From NCBI GenBank assembly GCA_043228905.1, contig JBHGNT010000013.1, positions 2,666,001 through 2,730,000 on the forward strand: 64,000 nt of DNA, written 5' to 3'. The notes under the pieces are model-generated. The model had not been told where the DNA came from. It searched no databases and saw only the letters and a program-made list of their open reading frames with translations. A program made the translations under genes and the position numbers. Source of the DNA: Azolla caroliniana. Lineage: Eukaryota > Polypodiophyta. This document shows positions 29,631 to 38,979 of this stretch, one piece after another. Position 1 is the stretch's first letter; each line of letters begins with the position of its first letter.

Positions 29631-30420
29631 AAGTGATTGATAAGGCAATCGATGTGGGCCGACAGCCAATAAATGTACGGAGTATGGATATGTCAGCACT
29701 AAATCGTACATTGCCAAGGATGGAGGAGTTACAATTTCGACAAGTAGTTCAGTGTACTACTTGTTTAAATACCGGTCATTCGACGATCAAATGTAGTCTG
29801 CGAACACATTGCACAATATGTCATTCTAAACTTCATTCGGTCAAGCAATGTGAGTATAACTTGCTTAATAAGACGACAGCTCCGGTAAGATAGCTTTTTC
29901 CAAAAAACAGGTATCACAATAATCAAAATTCGTTCAATAATGGATACCAACAAAATAGTTTTCCACAAGGTCAACAAAATATTTTTCAAAAAACTCAAAC
30001 CTTTCAGCAAAATAAATTCCAGCAGAATCCAGCTTTTCAACAAAATAATCAGTCTTTCCATCAAAGTAATTTTCAGCACAATCAAGATTTTCCACAAAAT
30101 CAAGAATTCTCGATACCACCGAATATGCATCAACAATAGCAAAATGGAGGACGGTTTAAGCAGAACCGGTATAAAAATAAAAATTCTACAAGCCAAAAGC
30201 CTCACGACAGTTTCAGCAATCGCCGAATGATGGTCAACAGTTTATGCAAAATGATGGGACTAGTCAGTTTGAGCAAGGCAAGGGAAGTGGAACGTTTGTT
30301 CCTACTTGCTATATTTGCCGTCAAACTGGTCATTATGCTAATCAGTGCCCTGCTAAAGGAAAAGGACCGGCGGTTAATATGGTTATACCGGAAATACAGC
30401 AAGTAACCACTAGAAGCAAA
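29631..30420 (+). pseudogene. Gy5 gag C-terminal region with three zinc knuckles
   Basis: CTTCLNTGHSTIKC and CTICHSKLHSVKQC (29757-29855), a Gln/Asn/Phe-rich stretch (29909-30138), then after a stop and frame change CYICRQTGHYANQCP near 30310-30352. The capsid part is missing. The layout, two tandem knuckles and then a third after a low-complexity domain, is unusual for Ty3 Gag. Knuckles bind genomic RNA. Confidence 0.82.
29909..30138 (+). other. Gln/Asn-rich prion-like segment in Gy5 gag
   Basis: About 76 codons with recurring FQQN, FHQSN and FPQGQQ phrases, almost no charged residues and regularly spaced Phe. It is in one frame and ends at TAG 30136-30138. Confidence 0.75.
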
Positions 30421-31090
30421 AGTAAACAATCCGAGTGGGAGATTCAGGAAGTAGTCTGGAAAGCAGCCAAGGAATGGGAAGAGGAAGCAAACAAAAAAAA
30501 TGTAAACCGGATGCTCCAAGATAATAAAATTAACCAAGCTACTGAATTACCAGGAGTGATTGTTGTACCAAAACAAGAGGAAGCTTGGAAGCTCTTGGCA
30601 GACTGCCAAGTCTCATTACCACTGACCGGATTACTTAAGATGGTCCCTAGATTTACCGAAAAAGTGGCGACATTGATTGCCCAAAAGGGGTCAGAACAAG
30701 TATCGGTACACTATAGTCAGCCGAGCACCAGCCCTTCAATCATGGATGAGCAAAATCCATCAATTAAAGTAATAATTCCGGGTCAGGAAATCAAAAATAC
30801 AATTATCGATGGGGGCTTAGGAGTAAATGTAATTAATAAAACCACTTGTGATAGGTTGGGAATTACTAAATGGGAAGCTTGCCCATTTTGGCTCAGAATG
30901 GCGGATACCACTACGGTACGACCAATTGGTTTACTCCGCCAATTAGAGGTGGTATTGGGTGGTCATAGTTTTCTAATATCGGCAATAATACTTCATTTGG
31001 AAGCTCCTGGTGCATATCCTTTGTTATTAGGGCGACTGTGGTTAAAGACTGCAACATCAAGCAGAATTGGAATCAGAATCAACTAACATT
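30421..31090 (+). pseudogene. Gy5 gag-pol linker and protease
   Basis: Polar linker (TRSKSKQSEWEIQEVVWKAA), then the retropepsin: IKNTIIDGGLGVNVINKTTCDRLGI, where the active-site triad reads D-G-G in place of D-S/T-G, followed by WLRMADTTTVRPIGLL and APGAYPLLLGRLWLK. The frame shifts after 31038. Confidence 0.82.
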
Positions 31091-32976
31091 CAGAAAAGGC
31101 AAAACGAAAATCCAGGTTTCGACACAGAACAAGGTTGCGACAAGCAAACAATGTTTGCCTGTGTATGTTGAGTCTATCAATATGTTGGAAGGATTAGAGG
31201 AGGTCGAAGAAAATCAGTATTTTGATGATAATCCGAAAATCATTCCTTTGTTCAAAGTAGATATTTTACAAGCCTTGAGGCCATATGTGGATTCCCATGA
31301 GGAATTGCCAATAGATGAGCAAGCAATGAAGGAAATACGACTCCAGCAAGAAGCTACCGATAGAGAGATGAAGGTGTCCCAACGAGTTCAAGCTTCAACA
31401 TTGGAGGAAATAAATTTGGCAGAAGAAGATGGGGACAATGAGGTGAAAACAGTACTCATTGCTAAGGATATGATAGAAGCGGACAAACAAAGGTTAACAA
31501 CATTATTAAAGCAATATAAGGATGTCTTTGCCTGGTCTTTTGAAGATATGATGGGACTAGATCCAGCTTTTTCTCACCATCAAATCAACTTGCATAAGGA
31601 TGCAAAGCCAGTTCAACAATGCAGGTACCGATAAAATCCTAATTATGCTATTAAAGTTAAAGAAGAAATAGATAAACTTTTGAAAGTAGGGTTTATTCGT
31701 CCGGTGAAAAAATCGACATGGTTAAGTCCAATCGTCGTAGTTCCGAAAAAGAATGGAAAAATTCGAGTATGTGTCGACTACCGGAAACTAAATGCGGCTA
31801 TCGTTACAGATGCGTTTCCATTACCATTTACGGATGGTATATTGGATGCGGTAGCTGGCCATGACGTATATAGTTTCCTAGATGGTTTTAGTGGTTATAA
31901 TCAGGTTTGGATGAATCCAGAAGATCAAGAAAAGACAACTTTTGTTATAGAATGGGGAGTGTTTGTAGCAGTAGTAATGATGTTTGGCTTGAAGACCGCT
32001 CCGACGACATTTCAAAGAGTGATACAGGAAATATTTGGGAATTACATTCCTGCCTTTATGCAAGTATTTTTGGATGATTTTGTTGTTTATAGTCGGAAAA
32101 CCAAACATTTTGAGCATTTACAACTATGCTTGGAGAAATCTCGGGAAGGACGGCTTAGTTTAAATCCGGCGAAATTTGCAATTGGGGATCACTAGTGGCA
32201 CATTATTAGGCCATATTGTCAGTCGGGAAGGAATTGTAGTGGACTCTGACAAGGTTAAGGCCATACTGGAAGCACCGGCACCCACAAATGCTAAAGTTCT
32301 CAGTCGGTTTTTGGGACAGATTAGATGGCACAGCCGAATGATAAGATATCTTGCGGATATCACCATTCCCTTGCATACAGCAGTACACAAAGTTCCTTTT
32401 CAGTGGACAAGCGTGGAACAGGATGCATATGATTGTCTGAAGAAAATGTTGTCCAAAGTTCCAGTTGTTCAACCACCTGACTGGAATAAGCCATTCCACG
32501 TTTTTGTCGACGCATCGGACATCGTAATCGGAAGTGCATTAATGCAGTTAACCGAACCGAATTGGTACAAGCCAGTTTACAATGCTAGTCGGAAACTCTC
32601 GACAACATAAAGAAATTACTCTACCACTGAGAGGGAAGCTTTAGGAATGATATATAGTGTCAATAAATTTCGACACTATCTTTTGGGGAAAAAGTTTACA
32701 TTTCATGTTGATCATTCAGCTCTTCTTTATTTGGTCTCGAAAAAAGAGTTAACTGGCAAGTTAGCAAGATGGACTCTTCTACTCCAAGAATTCGAATTCG
32801 ACATTTTACATCAGCCAGGAGTACAACATGCAGTGGCCGATTATCTCAGTCGACTGGAATCAGGAGAAGAAGGCAGAGGTGTCAAGGATGATTTTCCGGA
32901 TGGTCTGCTTTTTCGAGTGGAAGCAGTAAAGGCACAAGGTTTAAATGAAGAAAGTGAGGATGGTTGGATCTCATAA
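31091..32976 (+). pseudogene. Gy5 reverse transcriptase and RNase H
   Basis: Connector (RLTTLLKQYKDVFAWSFEDM, HHQINLHKDAKPVQQ), stop at 31632, then RT: GFIRPVKKSTWLSPIVVVPK, CVDYRKLNAAIVTDAFPLP, FLDGFSGYNQVWM (first Asp), MFGLKTAPTTFQ, MQVFLDDFVVYS (FLDD), frame change at 32195, LLGHIVSREGIVVD, DWNKPFHVFVDASDIVIGSA, stop at 32608, then ALLYLVSKKELTGKLARWTL and VADYLSRLE. The family recalls the Tat/Athila-type branch, but I do not assign it. Confidence 0.87.
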
Positions 32977-34271
32977 ATGACAATCTTTCTTACAACAGGG
33001 TTACCACCCAAACATCTATTAGCAGACGAAAGGAAAAGGTTGGCAGTACGGAGTCATAATTTTTTTCTTTTAAACGACACTTTGTATCATAAAGGACCAG
33101 ATGGTATTTGGAGAAGAACAATACGACAATTCGAAAAATCGGTCATTCTTCGGGAATCGCATTGTGGAATTGCAAGTGGACACTATGCTAGAGAAACTAC
33201 GAGAAGAAAAATATGGAACAGTGGCTTATGGTGACCGACAGTGATGAAGGATGCAGTCAAATATTGTCGGAAATGTGATTTATGCCAACATATGGGACAA
33301 CCAACAGAAACGGACCGAATGCCGTTTCAACCTGTGTTACCTCTTGAACCTTTCCAGAAATGGGGTTTGGATTTTGTAGGCCCATTCAAATCGGCAACAA
33401 TAAGAATAGGCAATAGATATATTATAGTGGCTATTGACTACTGTGCGAAGTGGGTAGAAGCTAAAGCTCTTAGGGATAATACGGCAGCTTCAACAGCAAA
33501 AAATTTGTACGAAAGTATATGGTGTCGATTCGGCTGCCCAATAGAATTAGTGAGCAATCATGGTACGCATTTCATTAACAAACATGTTCATGAATTGTCT
33601 ACCTACTATGTAGTGGTTCATAAGAAAAGCACGCCTTACTATCCACAAGCGAATGGATTGGCAGAGTCAACAAACAAAACCCTACAGATGATACTCAAGA
33701 AGATAGTAAATTAGAATCGTACAGACTGGGATCAAAAGTTGCATAGTGCTTTATGGGCATATCACACGTCTACAAAACATCTATTAAGTCAACACCTTTC
33801 CGAATGGCTTTTGGATTAGAGGCAGTTATGCCAATCGAATTCCACATTTCGACACTCTGAATACAAGCAACCGAAAAATTAAATGAACTTCAGTCGGAGC
33901 AAATTCGGAAAGAATCTTTATTGCTATTAGAAGAGGACCGAATACAAGCTATGACAGCTTTGGAGCACAAGCAAAGACAAACGAAGGCATTTGTAAATCG
34001 ACACCAACGAAAAACCAAAGCTCAATTCGGAATCGAGAAACCAGTACTGATTTTCTAGACCAAGATGGGGGCAATGCCAAGAAAACTTCGGTATAGATGG
34101 ACGGGACCAGTTTGGATCGTGAATAGTAAAAATGGTACGTATCAACTAGGAGCCCTATCAAGTGAGATTTTACCGAAATGGGTAAATGGTTTCCGGCTTA
34201 AACCATATCATGGACACATACCGAAAAACCCTTTCAAGGCTGAATCGGAAGAAAAGTATAAAATAAAATAA
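32977..34271 (+). pseudogene. Gy5 integrase
   Basis: Zinc domain with HCGIASGHYARETTRRKIW and, after a TGA at 33232 replacing Trp, CRKCDLCQHMG. Core: WGLDFVGPFKS and AIDYCAKWVEA (33361-33460), GTHFINKHVHE, YYPQANGLAESTNKTLQ (Glu). Stop at 33712, then a degraded C-terminus ending PKWVNGFRLKPYHGH near 34210. No chromodomain was seen. Confidence 0.85.
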
Positions 34272-34765
34272 AAAATAAAAAAAACTATAAACTTTAAAAA
34301 AAAAACTAACTATAGAATATTTTCTTGCCAAATCATAACTAACTATCACGAAGAGATTCTTGGAGTAATTTCAAAAGGCTATAAGTAAAAGTAGTGGAGG
34401 CATATTTCTATTAGTCATTATTACTATTTTTAGCCATCACTCCACTAGTACGCCTAGTCATTACAACATTAATAGTACTTTTATTCCCTAGGCATCATGC
34501 AAAAAATTAATCTCTTAAAACCTATTTCTGTAATGACTGTTTCACCACAGAAGCAGAAACGCATTCGAGCTCACAAGTTTTATGATTTTAGTTGCCATAC
34601 CCATAGTGTTTCTCACAGCCACCACTGAGTGACGATCTATCAATCGACAACAACAACATGCCGATTGTTGTGTCTGACAACTTGCGTCGTTGGCTCGTTC
34701 GCAATAAGTTATAGGGTTTTTTTAAAGTCGTAGAAGCAGAGCCGCACTCGAATGCGGAAGCTCTA
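34272..34765. other. Gy5 non-coding spacer after pol
   Basis: A-rich at the start (runs of AAAATAAAA), no recognised domain. From about 34640 one frame becomes open and leads into the downstream coding region. Confidence 0.6.
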
Positions 34766-37218
34766 TTGGCAGAAATCGATGTCTCGACGATCACGAATAA
34801 GAAGGTAAGAGCTATGTTGGAGATGCCAAGAGTCGGGTTCGACGTTGTCAACAAGGTCAAAGAGGATGTTTTGCGGTCCTACTTCGGTGAATACTCGCCC
34901 TCTGCCAAAGCGTATCAGACACAAGGAGGTAGGGACGTGTTTTTTCATGAAGTTGCAAAAATTTTATTGGAAGTAGGGTTTGTTAGTCTGAGATTCTACT
35001 CTATGCCCAAAAAGAGGGTCAGATTTATTATCGCCGCTTATGAAGGCGAAGATTTCGATTGGGGGCTACTATCGGCAGATGCTCTGAGAGAGCAACTGAA
35101 CGGAGTTCAAAAAGGAAAACCAATGAAGCCAATTTTTGCTCGTTGATTGTCGGTATTATTTCCAACTTCAGAGCCGGAAAACCAATCAGAGGTGCGTCGG
35201 CCACCTCAGGTACAGTCATCCCGAACCCGACGACAAGTCCAACAGGAAGAGTGGAGGGAAGAAGAATCGACGCAAGATGATACCACTCAGACCGAATTTG
35301 ACCAGCCGGATCCAAGGCACCAACAAGAATTGGAACAACAACAGTCGACGCAGTCTCAACAGTCGATACCGCAACCCGAACCTACCCAGCAACCGCCGAC
35401 TCAACCGCCGGAGTTCAACCACAGAGCATGCAACAACAAGGGACGACAAATGAGCAACCGTCACAACGGCAGGAATCGAGACGAGTCGACATTGACCAGC
35501 AACCGCCGAAGCAACGCAGGGTGAAACAACGGTCCCAAAGATACTCTAGTCTAGAGCAAGAACAACCTGTGCAGAAGAAAAAGAAAACAAACGATCAAGC
35601 CGCCCAGAGCACACAAGTACCTCGTGTCAATCTAGATGACACGTCACGAGTTCAAAAAGGGTAGGCATCAATGGCAACGGTGCAAGAGGCACTCGGTTTT
35701 TCCGACATCCCGGCAGCAGCACATGAGCTAGCTGCCATTCTGCAGTTCGGAACATCATATGAACTGGTAGAATGGTTAACTAAAAGATTTCAAGAAGTGT
35801 CGGAAAGAATGGCGCAAGAGCACAGAGATCAAATAGTGATCCAAAAGTCATTATGTGGAGCTGTCGAACCAAACGACCAAGCGGAAGTGGATAGAATTGG
35901 TCGACAGCGAAATGCTAAAAATAGAGGTGAAGCCATTCAGATGCCACCATTACATGAGGCATTGGTGGAAGTCCACCGAGAATATGAAAAGGCTAGCAGA
36001 GCGGCCAGGGATATGGCCGAATTATACAAACAGGCTACAATAGCTGCAGATGTGCTTAATGCACAGTATAAACGGACGCAGGCAGACAATCGGCAGTTGA
36101 AGAATAAACTACAAGAAGAACAGGCTCTAGAAAAAATGAGAGAACAAATATTACAACCAGAGTCACAAAGACAACCTTTGGAGACGGATTCGGAATTACA
36201 AAAGAGGTTGGACCAAGCCGAAAAAGCACGAAGGGAGGCAGAAATTAGGGCAGAAAAGACCGAGGACAGGTCCAGAGAGATGGAGCCTCGATTACAGTCG
36301 GCAAAAACGGCGGCCGATAGATCTTTGGGGGAAAAAGATAATGTAATACAAGAATTACGTCGGCAGTTAGCCCAATAGCAAGAGGCTACAAGGCAACAAG
36401 TCGAGGAACTGGAAGAGTATTTCACAACACAGTTGGCTGGTAAAGACAAACTGATAGACGAAATCAACGAAAAAATAATCCAACAACAGAACGACTGGAA
36501 TGAAGAGAATGCGAAGCTGGAAAACCAATTAACGGTCTCCAAGAAAAGGCGACTTGACCTCTTAGTGGCACAAGCTAAACTGATGCAGGCAGAAGGACAT
36601 ACCAATGTGGTAATCATTGATTTGCGGAAAACATTGGCAATAGCACAGTTTGAGGCTAGAATGACTCAGGATAGGGTTCAAGCGATCATTAGACGTTACC
36701 GAATTAACACCCTAAAATTGGTCAATGAATCGCTAGAGAAGGGTTGGCAAACATGGTCGGCGCAAGCCGCAAAGCTTCATCTATTAAGAGCCGATAGAGA
36801 AAATAGGAAAGTTCAGGACAAAGGCTTCCTCAAGATGTCGGAGGAAGCAATGGCAACAATTCAGGAATATATTGCTAAGGACCTATACAACATGGCGGCT
36901 TATTTTAAAGAAGAAACTAACTGAGTCATGCAGGAATTCGACAAGCATGATGTCGAGACATCTGTCAAGTTAGACAATATCGAAACCGAAAGAATAACCA
37001 AAACACCTAGACTCGGAGCACCGGAGTTAGCAGAGCCAAGACCATCAACTGAAGAAACCTGCCAGGTAAATGACGGGGAGGACACCGAAGATGAAGATGA
37101 AGACGACGTAGGTGTGGCAACACAGGAATCAGAACCCTCCTTATTCGACATTTTACAGGACGACGCAGACGATGATTTGGAGATGGAGGAAGATCTTTCC
37201 TCCGAGCGACAGGAGTAA
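34766..37218 (+). pseudogene. Gy5 extra 3' ORF: coiled-coil protein of unknown function
   Basis: Between pol and the 3' LTR. Frame 2 (34766-35430) gives a folded-looking part (VGFDVVNKVKEDVLRSYFGE, FFHEVAKILLEVGFVSLRFY), a stop at 35144, then a Gln/Pro/Thr-rich linker. After a frameshift, frame 1 (about 35430-37218, stops at 35662, 36376 and 36922) gives a basic stretch, long heptad-rich coiled coils (KNKLQEEQALEKMREQILQP, LQKRLDQAEKARREAEIRAE, KLENQLTVSKKRRLDLLVAQ) and an acidic tail (DTEDEDEDDVG). Together about 800 codons. It is not gag, pol or a typical env: no signal peptide or membrane segment was found. Confidence 0.7.
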
Positions 37219-37268
37219 AGGGTTTTGTGGGTTCGCCAGACAACGTCCTGGCCCACGAGCATGCCAAG

Positions 37269-37732
37269 TGTTACACGGACAAGTATAGATACGTCGGAGT
37301 CGAAAGGATGTTCGAAGTCGAAGTCGAAGTCGGATCGACAGTTCGGATCGATGACTCAGCAAATAGCTGTATAAGACATAGTTAGTTACGAAGTTTTGTA
37401 ATTCTTGATAATTATAGGCAATAGGATTTCTTGATTAGAAAAAGACCTTCGGGTTACCTATAAAAGGAAACCAAAGGCATTGTAAACATCTATCGTCGTA
37501 TTTAGTAATATAAAGTTTGGTTAGGAAATCTCTGTGTACGGATTGCTTCTTGCCCTCTAGTCTTTCTGTCTAAACTATATTACATAAGTCACGATCTCGG
37601 TGTCTGTTATCACTGATAAGTTTACAGATAATTCGTATTTATTTGTTTAACCGCAACTTCTTCATAGAACGTTCGGTACGAACGTTCATCTTATACTATG
37701 TCGGCAAAATAGCAATTGTCGACCAAACAACA
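37269..37732 (+). repeat. Gy5 3' LTR (464 bp)
   Basis: TGTTACACGGACAAGTATAG to GACCAAACAACA. TATAAAAGG at 37460. Near its start GAAGTC is repeated (37306-37329), and 37669-37690 contains the palindrome GAACGTTCGGTACGAACGTTC. Confidence 0.88.
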
Positions 37733-37897
37733 GTGCAGGAGACATCCTCTTACTCAGTGATACTCGGCGAACCGTACATTACGACAGCACACATGGAGAC
37801 AAAGGTGCTAGATAATGTTTCAGCGTACACACGCGTGAAGAGCCAAGATGGGCGACACTCCGTCCAATTTCTGACAATGCGACCAAACCATAAGCGT
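37733..37897 (+). pseudogene. Gy4 protease-domain fragment between Gy5 and Gy3
   Basis: QETSSYSVILGEPYITTAHM...RVKSQDGRHSVQFLTM matches Gy3 residues just after its protease site (SHPVILGQPYIT...SVQFLTV). It continues the 29540-29581 piece and is cut at 37898 by Gy3. Confidence 0.87.
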
Positions 37898-38918
37898 TGT
37901 CATGAAGATTTTCGGCAATAGTGTGAAAATCCCATAAAACGTACGAAATCGAGTATAAATCACGTAATACAATAATTGTGAAGATAACATTTTTAATATC
38001 TAAGTACAAAATGATGGAGGTTTCGAATGCACTTTATTACACGAGAAATGGACAACTAAATGTCAAGATATGAGGGTATAAAGTTTGTGAAAAGAAAAGA
38101 GAAAATTGTGAGATATCCCACATAGGCACGACAAATACGGCTCTCATCATATATAAGGTGGAGCAAAAGATATTATCTTTGTGTCTATGTGTGGAGCATA
38201 GAGAGTTCAAGGTAACTTGAACTAAGAGTGGAGGTGGCTAGCTACTCGTAAAGGGTTTTGGCCAACCAAAACCGGACCGGCGATGGAGCCGGTGATTTGA
38301 CGGCATCCGACCGCAATCCGGCGGCGGCACCGGTATCCGACGACGGCATCCGGCGGCATCCGGCGGCGGCACCAATATCCGGCGAGGCACCGGCGTCCGG
38401 CGACTAGATAAATAAATATATAAATATATATACATATTTACATATACAAGGAGGGCAAGTATGGATTCAAACCTTGCACCTCCAAGTTAGGAGTCAATTG
38501 GCTTACCATTAAGCCATGCTATTTAGTTAAAATTATATTTCTATCATTGTACTTTTACATGTAAATTCTCATACATGAAAGCTAAAATGAGTGACATGGT
38601 TAGCATGCACCACATGTAATACTTAAGCGCCAAATGGCAAACATGCAATTTATGCATGTCTTGTACCCTCACATGCATCATATGCATGAGAGCATCTATA
38701 AAAGAGGGAAGGGGGAGGAGAAAAAAACACGGTTTTTTTTATGAAAATTAAGAGGAAGAAATTTGTTATGAAATCAATCGTGTAATCTCAACTTCTCTCT
38801 TTCCCAATCTATCTTAAGTACTTTCTCGCCAAAGCTTGTATCGACTCTAAATCCTTCTGATCCAGAACCCCGGCGGTTCCGCCTCACGATCCGCACGTAG
38901 TGACGGATCTTCATGACA
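37898..38918 (+). repeat. Gy3 5' LTR (1021 bp)
   Basis: TGTCATGAAGATTTTCGGCA to GATCTTCATGACA. Contains a CCGGCGGC-type minisatellite (38270-38405), an antisense tRNA-like module (38463-38516), RY motifs (38597-38690) and CTATAAAAG at 38696. Confidence 0.92.
38463..38516 (-). other. tRNA-like module, antisense in Gy3 LTR
   Basis: Minus strand: TGGCTTAATGGTAAGCC (A-box-like, 38516-38500) and GGTTTGAATCC (B-box-like, 38473-38463). The 3' LTR copy (near 45774-45830) has the exact B-box consensus GGTTCGAATCC. The stems are imperfect. Confidence 0.6.
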
Positions 38919-38926
38919 TAATTAAG

Positions 38927-38942
38927 TGGTGAACCCGACGTG
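38927..38942 (+). promoter_or_regulatory. Gy3 primer-binding site
   Basis: TGGTGAACCCGACGTG, eight bases after the LTR end, same site as Gy4. Confidence 0.75.
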
Positions 38943-38979
38943 AAAGAGGCGGTAGGAAGGATCAAGTCGAGATTAATAC

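Larger units (their letters stand above)
29582..37732 (+). mobile_element. Gy5, Ty3/gypsy retrotransposon with an extra 3' ORF
   Basis: Flanked by a perfect GTGCA duplication (29577-29581, 37733-37737). The 5' LTR is reduced to about 50 bp (29582-29630, TGTTACCCGGACAAGTATAG) by a deletion that also removed the primer site and gag N-terminus. gag, protease, RT, RNase H and integrase follow, then about 2.5 kb of coiled-coil coding sequence, then the 3' LTR (37269-37732). Confidence 0.9.

Noticed and set aside
34766-37218. Envelope gene in Gy5
   Set aside because: No signal peptide, transmembrane segment or cleavage site is visible; the sequence is a soluble-looking coiled coil.
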